From Metabacillus rhizolycopersici (lineage in GTDB: Bacteria > Bacillota > Bacilli > Bacillales > Bacillaceae): DNA of 64,000 bases. Below are positions 16,801-25,038 of this stretch, piece by piece. The stretch spans positions 69,846 to 133,845 of the forward strand of contig NZ_JAIQUM010000008.1 in the NCBI RefSeq assembly GCF_020075705.1, given 5' to 3'. The notes beneath the pieces are model-generated. The model worked only from the letters and a program-made list of their open reading frames with translations, did not search any database and was not told the DNA's origin. How positions within the stretch are numbered: the stretch's first letter is position 1; the number at the start of each line of letters is the position of its first letter. The position numbers and the translations under genes were made by a program.

Positions 16801-17694
16801 TTATTGATTTAAAATCTTATCTAATACCCCAGCATCAAACATCTGTTCTTTAAACATATTAATTTCAAATTTGTAAGGAGGCTTTTTATTTTTTTTATCC
16901 TCTCCTACATATGGAGTTTCAAGTATTTTAGGGATACTTGTTAATGAAGGGTGATGAATAACTTTATTTAAAGCGTCAAATCCGATATGACCAAATCCGA
17001 TATTTTCGTGTCGGTCTTTTCTGGCACCCATTGGATTTTTGCTATCATTAATGTGAAGAACCTTCAATCGATCTAAACCAATAATTGAATCAAATTCCTG
17101 TAGAACACCGTCGAGATTGCCTACTATATCATATCCAGCGTCATGTATATGACAAGTATCTAAACAGATTGATAAATGCTGATTATGTGTAACACCATCG
17201 ATAATTTTGGCTAGTTCATCAAAAGATCGACCACATTCAGTACCCTTTCCTGCCATTGTCTCTAAAGCAATTTGGACTTCGTGATTTTGTTCAAGAACTT
17301 CGTTTAAGCCTTCAATAATTTTTTTAATGCCTTCGTCTGCTCCAGCACCTACATGTGCACCAGGATGCAAGACAATCTGTTTAGCACCTAAGGCATTTGT
17401 ACGCTCAATTTCTGAACGTAGGAAGTTAACCCCAAGCTCAAACGTATCAGGGTTTGTTGTATTTCCTATGTTAATAATATATGGAGCATGAACGATGATT
17501 TCATCGATTCCATTTTCCTTCATATGAGCTTGTCCAGCTTCTATATTTAAGTCTTCAATATTCTTACGTCGCGTGTTTTGCGGAGCACCAGTATAAATCA
17601 TAAAGGTATTTGCGCCATACGAAACGGCTTCTTCACTTGAAGCTAAAAGCATTTTTTTACCGCTCATCGAGACATGTGAACCAATTTTAAGCAT
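16801..17694 (-). CDS. nfo: Endonuclease IV (AP endonuclease) Nfo
   Basis: DNA base-excision repair enzyme that incises 5' of abasic sites, 297 residues with a TIM-barrel fold and three zinc ions. The family signatures are visible: [14 protein letters not shown] (metal-binding Glu), [14 protein letters not shown] (Asp, His and His ligands) and [26 protein letters not shown]. It begins [16 protein letters not shown], typical. It follows cshB by 11 bases and shares its transcript. It is the yqfS of B. subtilis, where it acts in spore DNA repair. Confidence 0.97.
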   Translation of the reverse strand: MLKIGSHVSMSGKKMLLASSEEAVSYGANTFMIYTGAPQNTRRKNIEDLNIEAGQAHMKENGIDEIIVHAPYIINIGNTTNPDTFELGVNFLRSEIERTNALGAKQIVLHPGAHVGAGADEGIKKIIEGLNEVLEQNHEVQIALETMAGKGTECGRSFDELAKIIDGVTHNQHLSICLDTCHIHDAGYDIVGNLDGVLQEFDSIIGLDRLKVLHINDSKNPMGARKDRHENIGFGHIGFDALNKVIHHPSLTSIPKILETPYVGEDKKNKKPPYKFEINMFKEQMFDAGVLDKILNQ

Positions 17695-17705
17695 TCATCT
17701 TCCCC

Positions 17706-19022
17706 CTATTTGCTTTTCCGATTTAATCTTCGCTGTCTCTTTTTAATTTGTTCCATCTCTCGACCCATTTTCTTTTTATAGCCCGGCTTAACATTTTTCG
17801 GTCTTTGAACAATACTTTTTGCCAAGGCGTCTACTTCATCAGCAACTTTTTTTCGCTTTTGACGTCGTTTACGGTCAATGGAATCCTTCCATTCACCATC
17901 AATAAAGTCTTTATTTACAAATTCAATACCTAGCTTCTCCAATTTGTTTAATGCATCCTCGTCAGACGTATCAAAAAGGGTAACTGCAGTACCTGAATTA
18001 CCTGCACGTGCTGTTCTTCCTACACGATGGATATAAAAATCTAATTCTGTTGTCGGAATCTCGTAGTTTATGACATGACTTACACCTTTAATATCAATAC
18101 CGCGAGCGGCTAAATCTGTCGCTACAACATATTGGAAGTCTAAATCATTAATTTGCTTCATCATTTTTTTACGATCACGTGGAGATAGATCACCATGAAT
18201 GCGCCCCACCTTTAATCCTTTTTCAATGAGAGCATCTGCGACTTCGTCGGCATTCTTCTTCGTGTTTGTAAAAACAATTGCTAAAAATGGATTAAACGAA
18301 ACCAGCATATCATGAACTAGTTTGATTTTATTACGATGTCTAGTCGGTATTAATACATGTTCAATTTTCTCAGCTGTAGCTTGCTTAGGAGCCACATGTG
18401 TAAACTTTGGATTTTCTAAATATTTTTTCAAAAATGGCTTTAATTTTTCAGGAATGGTTGCAGAAAACACAAGAATTTGCAAGTTGTCAGGCATTTGACT
18501 TGCTACCATATCCACTTCCTTAATAAATCCCATATCAAGCATTAAATCCGCTTCATCAACGACAAATGTCCGAACTTTATTAACAATTAACGCTTGTTCT
18601 TTTACAAGATCGTTAACCCTCCCCGGTGTCCCTACGACAATTTGTGGTTGAGATTTCAACTTATCAATCGTCCGTTGCTTATCTGTTCCGCCAATATAAC
18701 ATTTCGCAGTGATTTCCTCCGGTGAAAAGGCAATAATTTTAACTGCTTCGTTATAGATTTGTGTCGCTAATTCTCTAGTAGGTGCCGTAATAACGACCTG
18801 AACCTCTTTTCGATCTGGATCAATTTTGTTTAGTAACGGTACTAAATAAGCATGTGTTTTTCCTGTACCTGTTTGTGATTGTCCGATCGCACTTTCACCT
18901 TTTACTATTGACGGAATTAGTCTTTCTTGAATTTCAGTCGGTTCAAAAAATCTCAATTCCTTCGTTAACGCCTCTATAATAAACGGTTTTAATGAAAAAC
19001 GTTCAAATTTTGATTGTTTCAT
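17706..19022 (-). CDS. cshB: DEAD-box RNA helicase CshB
   Basis: ATP-dependent RNA helicase of 438 residues linked to RNA turnover and cold adaptation in Bacillus. Motifs in order: the Q motif with FEPTEIQERLIP, motif I SQTGTGKT, Ia APTRELA, Ib GTPGR, motif II VVDEADLM, motif III SAT, then in domain 2 VFTNTKKNADE, VATDLAARGIDI and YIHRVGRTAR. The C-terminal tail is strongly basic, for RNA binding. The ATG at 19031 touches the ribosome site AAGGAG, while the ATG at 19022 has 9-base spacing and is preferred. A sigma-A promoter precedes it. Confidence 0.94.
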   Translation of the reverse strand: MKQSKFERFSLKPFIIEALTKELRFFEPTEIQERLIPSIVKGESAIGQSQTGTGKTHAYLVPLLNKIDPDRKEVQVVITAPTRELATQIYNEAVKIIAFSPEEITAKCYIGGTDKQRTIDKLKSQPQIVVGTPGRVNDLVKEQALIVNKVRTFVVDEADLMLDMGFIKEVDMVASQMPDNLQILVFSATIPEKLKPFLKKYLENPKFTHVAPKQATAEKIEHVLIPTRHRNKIKLVHDMLVSFNPFLAIVFTNTKKNADEVADALIEKGLKVGRIHGDLSPRDRKKMMKQINDLDFQYVVATDLAARGIDIKGVSHVINYEIPTTELDFYIHRVGRTARAGNSGTAVTLFDTSDEDALNKLEKLGIEFVNKDFIDGEWKDSIDRKRRQKRKKVADEVDALAKSIVQRPKNVKPGYKKKMGREMEQIKKRQRRLNRKSK

Positions 19023-19094
19023 CCGTGTCATCTCCTTATTTGATAAAGCTTTGACACACCTTTAAAAAGGCGCACTTTATCAATCCATCACTAC

Positions 19095-19122
19095 ATTATA
19101 ACCGATTCGTGAAAAAACTCAA
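19095..19122 (-). promoter_or_regulatory. Sigma-A promoter of cshB-nfo
   Basis: Minus strand TTGAGT (19122-19117), 16 bases, TATAAT (19100-19095), about 70 bases before cshB. The rest of the cshB-vrrA gap (19123-19330) is A/T-rich and I see nothing certain in it. Confidence 0.7.
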
Positions 19123-19337
19123 ATAAAGTATGTATTTTGTCAATAAAGAAACACCCCTTATTTAAAGATTTTCTTAATCACAAAGATGTTTTTTGACCTT
19201 ATTAAGATTCCCAGTAAAAGTATCCTCCGATTCTTCTATCTGTACTCGTTCATTTTAATCGATAAAGTTGGGATAGCATTTTCTCTATGCCTGCATAATC
19301 TATGGTTAGGGTAACTTACTTTGAAAGGAGGATTTCT

Positions 19338-19985
19338 ATGTTTCAACAACGACCAATGCCTCCGATGAATTCTAGAGGTTTCTTTCCTGGGCAAGGACAA
19401 ATGCCAATGGGTCGACCACCATTGCGCAGTCCTTTCATGGGTGGTGGACAACAGTTTGGTTCTCCCATGCCAACAAGAGGTGCTGGCGGATTAAAAGGTT
19501 TGATCTCACGAATTATCCCCGGTAGTCAGGGTGCTGCTGGTGCTACAAACACACAAGGATTAATTTCAGGGGTCACTGGTGCATCCAGAGCTACTGGAGC
19601 TACTGGTGGAGTACTACAAGGATTAACAAATCCAGCAAATATTTCAGGAATGCTTGGTAATGTTCAAAAAGTGCTAGGTATGGCTCAACAGGTAACACCG
19701 ATGGTACAACAATATGGACCATTAGTAAAAAATTTACCTGCTATGCTAAAAATCTATCGTGAATTAAAAAGTGGGGACTCTGATGATACAACAACAGAAG
19801 ATGTCAAGGACGAAAAGTCAGACGTTGCCGTAGAAGAGCAGCCAAAACCTAGAAAACAAACAAAACAATCACAATCAGACATTGAACCTGAAATCGAAGC
19901 TTCCAATCCTGAAACAAAGACTACGAAAAAAGGAAAAAAACGTTCCCCAGTATCGAGCGGTTCAAAACCAAAGATGTATATTTAA
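19338..19985 (+). CDS. yqfQ: VrrA/YqfQ family protein
   Basis: A 215-residue protein of unknown function, named after the variable-repeat locus vrrA of B. anthracis. Three zones: an N-terminus rich in Gln, Pro, Met and Gly (about 1-55), a middle Gly/Ala-rich part with GLISRIIPGSQ and an amphipathic helical stretch (about 100-145), and a charged Lys/Glu/Thr tail (about 150-215). GGAGG precedes the ATG at 19338; the open frame before it lacks a ribosome site. No tandem nucleotide repeat is visible in this copy. Low complexity suggests a spore-surface or disordered protein, which is inference. It lies between cshB and ispH, as yqfQ does. Confidence 0.78.
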   Translation: MFQQRPMPPMNSRGFFPGQGQMPMGRPPLRSPFMGGGQQFGSPMPTRGAGGLKGLISRIIPGSQGAAGATNTQGLISGVTGASRATGATGGVLQGLTNPANISGMLGNVQKVLGMAQQVTPMVQQYGPLVKNLPAMLKIYRELKSGDSDDTTTEDVKDEKSDVAVEEQPKPRKQTKQSQSDIEPEIEASNPETKTTKKGKKRSPVSSGSKPKMYI

Positions 19986-19994
19986 TTTTCCTCT

Positions 19995-20023
19995 TTGTAT
20001 TCTTCACTGATGTTCGATATAAT
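19995..20023 (+). promoter_or_regulatory. Sigma-A promoter for the ispH leader
   Basis: TTGTAT (19995-20000), 17 bases, TATAAT (20018-20023). The predicted start near 20030 is only about 15 bases before a terminator hairpin, so the full ispH message must read through it. Confidence 0.7.
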
Positions 20024-20045
20024 ATTAAGAGATTATAAGAATAAA

Positions 20046-20067
20046 GAGCCGTTTTGCGGCTTTTTTT
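20046..20067 (+). terminator. Terminator after yqfQ, also a possible ispH attenuator
   Basis: AGCCG (20047-20051) and CGGCT (20057-20061) form a short stem followed by seven T. It could end yqfQ transcripts and also lies downstream of the promoter at 19995-20023. Confidence 0.75.
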
Positions 20068-20073
20068 CAATGA

Positions 20074-20123
20074 AAAAAGGGACGAAGTATCACTATCTTA
20101 TTACTTCATGCAATCCCCTTTTT
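20074..20123 (+). promoter_or_regulatory. Second terminator-like hairpin in the ispH leader
   Basis: Outer arms AAAAAGGG (20074-20081) and CCCTTTTT (20116-20123) enclose inner arms GAAGTA (20084-20089) and TACTTC (20102-20107). The 3' arm ends in T residues, 8 bases before the ribosome site TAAGGAGG at 20131. It could attenuate ispH or form a 5' regulatory structure. Confidence 0.5.
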
Positions 20124-20145
20124 GATCTCTTAAGGAGGCAATGAA

Positions 20146-21090
20146 ATGGACGTAATAAAAATTTCGCCACGTGGATATTGTTATGGTGTTGTTGATGCAA
20201 TGGTTATTGCTAAAAACGCCGCTTTAGATAAATCATTACCAAGACCAATCTACATTTTAGGAATGATTGTTCATAATAAACATGTTACAGATGCTTTTGA
20301 AGAGGATGGAATTATTACCCTTGATGGTCAAAATCGTTTAGAGATTCTCGAACAGGTTGACCGCGGAACCGTTGTTTTTACAGCACATGGTGTTTCGCCT
20401 GAGGTAAGAAAAATTGCTAAAGAAAAGGGGCTTGTTACACTCGATGCTACATGCCCAGATGTAACAAGAACGCATGATTTGATTCGAGAAAAGGAAGCAC
20501 AAGGCTATCAAATTATTTATATTGGCAAAAAGGGTCATCCCGAGCCTGAAGGCGCAATAGGGATTGCACCTGATATCGTCCATCTCGTTGAGTCAGTAGA
20601 AGATGTAGAACAATTAACGATTCAAAACGAAAAAATAATTGTGACGAACCAAACGACGATGAGTCAATGGGATGTTGCGGATATTATGGTAAAGGTTCAA
20701 GAGAAATTTCCAAATGTTGAAATTCATCGAGAAATTTGTTTAGCAACCCAAGTACGGCAAGAAGCAGTTGCTGAACAAGCTGGAGAAGCAGATTTAACCA
20801 TTGTTGTTGGTGATCCGAGAAGCAACAACTCAAATCGACTAGCTCAAGTATCCGAGCAAATTGCCGGAACAAAGGCTTACCGCATTTCAGACTTAAGTGA
20901 GCTTAAACTTGAGTGGTTAAAGGATGTTAAAAAAGTTGCGGTTACATCAGGTGCCTCTACACCTACACCTGTTACAAAGAAGGTTATTCAATTTCTTGAA
21001 CAATTCAATCCAGAGGATGAGTCCACATGGAATGCAGATTCTTATATTCCTTTAGCAAAGATTCTTCCGAAAGTTAAGGTAAAAGGATAA
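20146..21090 (+). CDS. ispH: HMBPP reductase IspH (LytB)
   Basis: Last enzyme of the MEP pathway, reducing HMBPP to IPP and DMAPP with a [4Fe-4S] cluster. It has 314 residues, with the three cluster cysteines at Cys12 (SPRGYCYGV), Cys103 (LDATCPDV) and Cys198 (REICLATQ). The substrate-binding [17 protein letters not shown] and SGASTP segments are present. TAAGGAGG precedes the ATG. It is the counterpart of yqfP. The leader contains a promoter and two hairpins that suggest attenuation. A terminator and a long family A repeat follow. Confidence 0.97.
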   Translation: MDVIKISPRGYCYGVVDAMVIAKNAALDKSLPRPIYILGMIVHNKHVTDAFEEDGIITLDGQNRLEILEQVDRGTVVFTAHGVSPEVRKIAKEKGLVTLDATCPDVTRTHDLIREKEAQGYQIIYIGKKGHPEPEGAIGIAPDIVHLVESVEDVEQLTIQNEKIIVTNQTTMSQWDVADIMVKVQEKFPNVEIHREICLATQVRQEAVAEQAGEADLTIVVGDPRSNNSNRLAQVSEQIAGTKAYRISDLSELKLEWLKDVKKVAVTSGASTPTPVTKKVIQFLEQFNPEDESTWNADSYIPLAKILPKVKVKG

Positions 21091-21109
21091 GATAGCTTTT
21101 ATATAGAGA

Positions 21110-21150
21110 AAGCCCAGTAGCGCAAATGAAATTGCACTGCCGGGCTTTTT
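21110..21150 (+). terminator. Terminator of ispH
   Basis: AAGCCC (21110-21115) pairs with GGGCTT (21142-21147), extended inside by GCGCAA/TTGC pairing and followed by T5. It lies 20 bases after the stop codon. Confidence 0.88.
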
Positions 21151-21158
21151 ATTTATCG

Positions 21159-21386
21159 TTTAGGAATTTATAAATTATTTTGTACTGTGGATAAGCGCAC
21201 GACAGCAAGCGTAAGCGTCCGGCCCCGAAGCACAGGACGTGCAAGTGCAGTCAATGCGACAGGACGTCGCGTTCTTGACTGCCTCGCGGGTCTAAGCCAC
21301 TCTTGAATTAAAGGTAAAAAAAACACCTTCTATTCAAGAGCGTCTTATTTGCCCGAGGCTGATCAAGGCGCTTGCACTTTTGTTCA
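21159..21386. repeat. Family A repeat, longest composite copy (minus orientation, tail type 1)
   Basis: Runs right to left: ends with gcacttttgttc (head gaacaaaagtgc inverted) and begins with the inverted type-1 tail (gtactgtggataagcgc). Inner arms are ctcttgaat / attcaagag. It carries an extra internal segment (about 21205-21290) with three small hairpins: gcacaggacgtgc, gcgacaggacgtcgc and gcagtcaa...ttgactgc. The gap between ispH and yqfO holds only this and the terminator. Confidence 0.88.
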
Positions 21387-21391
21387 TCGTT

Positions 21392-22510
21392 TTAAACGAA
21401 CGTAAACGGATTTGTATCTACCTCTGAGCTAAATACATTTACTGCAAAGTTTTTTCCCTTGCACAAATCCCCCAGCTTCGAAGAAACGCCTTTCATCATA
21501 ACCTTTTCAACATGATGACCCGGATCAATCACATTTAAACCAAGCATCAGTGCATCATGTGCAACATGAAAATATAAATCACCTGTAACGTATACGTCAG
21601 CACCTTTAAACTTAGCTTGCTGTATGTATTTGTTGCCATCCCCACCTAATACCGCAACCTTCTTAATTTTGGAATCTGGATTTCCTACAAGTCTAACTCT
21701 CTCAACATTTAGCGATTTTTTTACTTTTTCAGCAAATTCTTGAAGGGTTACCGTTTCTTGCAGTTTTCCGATTCGTCCTAATCCTAAAGTGATCCCAGGT
21801 TGATCTAATGAATAAATATCATAAGCAACTTCCTCATATGGGTGTGCTTTTCTCATTGCCTGAATCACTTGTTTTTGAATTGATTCCGGAAAGATTGTTT
21901 CAATACGAGCTTCCTTTACAAACTCTACCTTTCCTTTTTCACCAATAAACGGATCTGATTGCTCTAATGGCAAAAAGCTCCCTTCACCTGTTGCAGTAAA
22001 TGAACAATAACTATAATTCCCGATATGCCCTGCACCAGCATTACCTAATGCATCTCTAATCGCTTTTTCATGACTACTTGGTACGAACACAACTAATTTT
22101 TTAAATTTATCTTCATAAGTAGGAACGAGAACCTCAACATTTGTAAGCTCTAACGCTTCTGCTAGAAGGTCATTAACACCACCATTAGCTACATCTAAAT
22201 TTGTATGTGCAGCATAAACAGCAATATCATTTTTTATGCATTTTTCTAACATGCTACCGTATACTGAATCTGTTGTTAGATTTTTTATTGGGCGAAAAAT
22301 CGGTGGATGGTGGGCAATGATTAAATCAACTTTATTAGCAATTGCTTCATCAATAACCGATTCTACTACATCTAAAGTAATCATGACATTATGGATTGGT
22401 TTATTCAAACTTCCAATTTGCAAACCAATTTTGTCGCCTTCTACTGCATAAGCTTTTGGTGAAAACTGTTCAAATAATTGAATGATTTCAAAGCCATTTG
22501 GAACCTTCAC
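21392..22510 (-). CDS. yqfO: Nif3-like dinuclear metal protein YqfO
   Basis: A 372-residue protein of the NIF3/GTP cyclohydrolase I type 2 family. Its activity is unsettled in general. Metal ligands are in IIAHHPPIF near residue 65, in the AAHTNLD region, and in PGHHVEKV near the C-terminus. A central insert (about residues 130-240), with KAHPYEEVAYDIY, is the PII-like domain typical of Bacillus YqfO. The start is GTG, 9 bases after AGGAGG. It lies two bases downstream of trmK, so they form an operon. Confidence 0.92.
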   Translation of the reverse strand: MKVPNGFEIIQLFEQFSPKAYAVEGDKIGLQIGSLNKPIHNVMITLDVVESVIDEAIANKVDLIIAHHPPIFRPIKNLTTDSVYGSMLEKCIKNDIAVYAAHTNLDVANGGVNDLLAEALELTNVEVLVPTYEDKFKKLVVFVPSSHEKAIRDALGNAGAGHIGNYSYCSFTATGEGSFLPLEQSDPFIGEKGKVEFVKEARIETIFPESIQKQVIQAMRKAHPYEEVAYDIYSLDQPGITLGLGRIGKLQETVTLQEFAEKVKKSLNVERVRLVGNPDSKIKKVAVLGGDGNKYIQQAKFKGADVYVTGDLYFHVAHDALMLGLNVIDPGHHVEKVMMKGVSSKLGDLCKGKNFAVNVFSSEVDTNPFTFV

Positions 22511-22512
22511 GT

Positions 22513-23223
22513 TTATAAAACCTCCTCAACTAGTTTTATTTGAGTCGATAGCTCTTTAAATTTTTCATTTGCCTCATATGTATGACCTGCTTGTTCAAGT
22601 TGTTGAACAATTGTTTTCCAATGGTTGCATTCCTGTGTCCACTTTTTTTGAAAAACAGCTGATTTCTTTTTTGCCAAATGTGGTCCTAGTAACAAACCTG
22701 CTTGCAAAGAATTTGTTTGATATGGTCGCATTGGATTTCCGATTTCAGCAACAAGGATTTCGTATATTTTGTTGTCTTCTTCAATAATTTCTTCGTCAAT
22801 TAATTCCCATCCATTGTCAATCATCCACTGTCTAATGAAATTCGCGTGAATGTTTGGTTGTAATATGAGTCGTTTCACTCCAGTTAATTTTGAAGCTCCG
22901 TCCTCTAATATTTTTTTAATTAAACCTCCACCCATTCCTGCAATCGTAATACAGTCAACCGATTCCCCTTCTTTAATAACGGATAAACCGTCACCTTGAC
23001 GAACAGATATTACATCAGTAAGTTCACATTTTATTACTTGCTTTTTCGCTGAAATAAACGGACCGTCAGTAATTTCCCCGGCAATTGCCCCTTTCGCAAT
23101 TCCTTGTAAGATAGAATAGCACGGGAGATAAGCATGATCTGATCCAATATCAGCAAATACCGTATCTTTTAGTATAAAGTTTGCAACTGTCTCCAGTCTT
23201 TTTGATAGCTTCATTTCGTTCAT
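22513..23223 (-). CDS. trmK: tRNA (adenine(22)-N1)-methyltransferase TrmK
   Basis: SAM-dependent enzyme that methylates A22 in tRNA, 236 residues. The N-terminal Rossmann domain has the SAM motif FADIGSDHAYLP (about residue 24) and SVRQGDGLSVI. GMGGG near residue 95 and ILQPN are also typical. A helical C-terminal coiled-coil domain (about 160-236) follows. The start MNEMKLSKRL agrees with relatives; the ribosome site (GGTG) is weak. It is the yqfN of B. subtilis and forms an operon with yqfO. A family A repeat and a terminator lie upstream. Confidence 0.93.
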   Translation of the reverse strand: MNEMKLSKRLETVANFILKDTVFADIGSDHAYLPCYSILQGIAKGAIAGEITDGPFISAKKQVIKCELTDVISVRQGDGLSVIKEGESVDCITIAGMGGGLIKKILEDGASKLTGVKRLILQPNIHANFIRQWMIDNGWELIDEEIIEEDNKIYEILVAEIGNPMRPYQTNSLQAGLLLGPHLAKKKSAVFQKKWTQECNHWKTIVQQLEQAGHTYEANEKFKELSTQIKLVEEVL

Positions 23224-23285
23224 ATTTTCACCACTATTTCATTTATTGTCATTCATCATCATTTTTGACAGTATCCTAAGTATAA

Positions 23286-23443
23286 GAAAAGCGCAAGCGC
23301 CTTGTTCGGCCTCGGGCAAATAAGACGCTCAGGAATAGAAGGTGTTCTTTACCTTCAATTCCTGAGTAGCTTAGACCCAAGAGGGACCGGACGCTTGCGC
23401 TGGACACGAAAACTAATTCAAAAAAATTATACTCTTTCTTATC
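23286..23443. repeat. Family A repeat, full copy (head ataagaaaag, tail type 2)
   Basis: Outer arms gcgcaagcgcc / cggacgcttgcgc; inner arms ctcaggaat / attcctgag continuing to aaggt/acctt. The type-2 tail ends in ctttcttat. The inner arm sequence differs from the 13779 and 46303 copies yet remains self-complementary. Confidence 0.9.
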
Positions 23444-23447
23444 CTAT

Positions 23448-23483
23448 AAAAAAAGTCCTTCACAGATGCAAAGGACTTTTTTT
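23448..23483. terminator. Bidirectional terminator downstream of cccA
   Basis: AAAAAAAGTCCTT (23448-23460) pairs with AAGGACTTTTTTT (23471-23483), 92 bases past the cccA stop. Confidence 0.85.
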
Positions 23484-23574
23484 ATTAATATGGTCTCGAC
23501 ATTTTTTTGTACTAGCTAAGACACTTAAAACCGCTAGATTTCCCTAGGCTGTTCAAGATTTGCTGTAGAACTAA

Positions 23575-23934
23575 TTATTTAATTTCTGAAACCCATTTCG
23601 CCATTTCGTCGAGCTTTTCATCAGGAACTAAGCCAGCAGGCATAATCCCTTTACCCGACTTAATCGTTTCTTTAATATCATCTGCACTTAATTTGTCACC
23701 AATACCTGCGAGGGCTGGACCTGCACCACCTTCATAGTTTTGACCATGACATGAGATACAGCTTTTTGTGTAGATTTCTTCTGGTGAAGCGCTTGCAACA
23801 TCTTCAGTTTGTTCCTCTTCGCCACCGCTTGCTAATTCTTCACGATCGCCAATACCTTTAAATGAAAAAAGGAACATAAGGCCGATTCCAAAAATAGCAA
23901 TTAGTAAAAACGGAATAAGTGGATTGCGATTCAT
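23575..23934 (-). CDS. cccA: Cytochrome c550 CccA
   Basis: Membrane-anchored c-type cytochrome of 119 residues, acting in respiratory electron transfer. A single N-terminal helix (about 6-25) anchors it outside the membrane. A Glu/Gly-rich linker leads to a small cytochrome domain with the haem-binding CISCHGQNYEGG (CxxCH) and the distal Met in GKGIMPAG. The frame is open to 24045, but the ATG at 23934 has AGGGAGG upstream and gives the usual MNRNPLIPF start. It is monocistronic, near sigA as in B. subtilis. Confidence 0.93.
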   Translation of the reverse strand: MNRNPLIPFLLIAIFGIGLMFLFSFKGIGDREELASGGEEEQTEDVASASPEEIYTKSCISCHGQNYEGGAGPALAGIGDKLSADDIKETIKSGKGIMPAGLVPDEKLDEMAKWVSEIK

Positions 23935-24057
23935 TATGTAACCTCCCTTATGTAAATAAGTAACTCTCCATTCATATGAATCCTTGCTTTTAAAAAGTTT
24001 GTTCAAATTATCTAGCTTTTTCAAGCAGTTAATTCTTCCATTCATTGCCTGTTATCT

Positions 24058-24168
24058 AGCAAGCCTTCCACAAGTGGGCTTTACTTTCTTTACTTTCTTT
24101 CCTACCTTCACTTCTTTTATTCACTAAAAGAGAGATGCGGAAATACTCGCTGTTACTACGGGATAAAA
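24058..24168. repeat. Family B repeat, copy 2 (strongly diverged)
   Basis: Retains the order (tccacaagtggg, ttcacttctttt, actaaaag) and the terminal acgggataaaa of the family B copies at 34295 and 46442. The remainder of the 23935-24324 gap is A/T-rich with no gene seen. Confidence 0.45.
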
Positions 24169-24324
24169 TCATAAGTACAAGTATATTGTAAACACTTACT
24201 ATTCTACTTTAATTTTACAATAAGTAAAAGGCTTATCTTCTAACATCACCAGTTTTTCACATTTTAGACAAAAATAAGGAAAAACAAATAACTTTCATTA
24301 GTATACCATTGACAATTTTCTTTA

Positions 24325-24882
24325 TTAGTAGTTGTAAATAATAACCATTAATACAAAAATTGTTAGCCCAACTACTTCACTAATAACGAGATAAAGTATG
24401 CGAGTCATTCTCCCCATCACAATCCAGAGTAAACAGTTGAATACAATAATTGTCCCCATCCAAAATCGATCACCATTTGCAAAATAATCTACTAAGGACA
24501 AGGATATCAGTAATAATTGGATAAAAGATAAACTTAGTGGTACTTGAAAAAAAACACGTTTTCTTATAAAGTAAGCGGTAACAGATATTGAAGTTACAAG
24601 GAAAAAACTTACAATACTCATTTGCAAAACATAAGATAATTCAGTAAAATATATGACAAGTAGCGTTACGAGAAGCAATAATAATAGTAAGCCATATATT
24701 AATCCGTGAAAAGCTGTGAATCCTTGATTTTTTTTGAGCGTTTGCGAGGGTAACTCTTCTTTATCTTGATTGCCTTCGGTATAGAGTGCTAATAAGAAAT
24801 CACAATAGGTTTCAGGTAGGAGTCTACTATTTTTCCAATAATAAATTTCTTGTATAATGATTTTCTTTTTTTCATTCGTCAT
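24325..24882 (-). CDS. Membrane protein of unknown function
   Basis: A 185-residue protein. The first 55 residues are soluble and include EIYYWKNSRLLPETYCDFLL, a helix-turn segment resembling the N-terminus of DUF2157-like membrane proteins. Five hydrophobic helices follow, at about 56-78, 84-105, 112-131, 137-155 and 158-181. AAGGAAA precedes the ATG. It lies between cccA and sigA on the same strand, apparently with its own transcript. I do not know a function; nothing in the neighbourhood indicates one. Confidence 0.7.
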   Translation of the reverse strand: MTNEKKKIIIQEIYYWKNSRLLPETYCDFLLALYTEGNQDKEELPSQTLKKNQGFTAFHGLIYGLLLLLLLVTLLVIYFTELSYVLQMSIVSFFLVTSISVTAYFIRKRVFFQVPLSLSFIQLLLISLSLVDYFANGDRFWMGTIIVFNCLLWIVMGRMTRILYLVISEVVGLTIFVLMVIIYNY

Positions 24883-25010
24883 TTTGAAATTTCCTTATTG
24901 CATTTCTGTTTCTAATGCAATAAGCATATGATTTTTTGCCCAAGATATCTGGTTAACCTTTAATGGATGGCAGATAGTTGACCTTTATCCACATCTTTCC
25001 ATCCAGATAA

Positions 25011-25033
25011 AAAGACGGACAAAGTTGTCCGCC
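25011..25033 (-). terminator. Terminator of sigA
   Basis: GACGGACAA (25014-25022) pairs with TTGTCCGCC (25025-25033) with one mismatch. TTTTT follows on the minus strand. It starts 6 bases after the stop codon. Confidence 0.82.
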
Positions 25034-25038
25034 TCATT

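Noticed and set aside
19338..19985. Tandem nucleotide repeat as in vrrA of B. anthracis
   Set aside because: The reading frame is Gln/Pro/Met/Gly-rich, but I see no exact repeated unit in this copy.
23302..23547. Plus-strand open frame of 81 codons
   Set aside because: It lies inside a family A repeat and the following terminator, so it is a by-product of the repeat.
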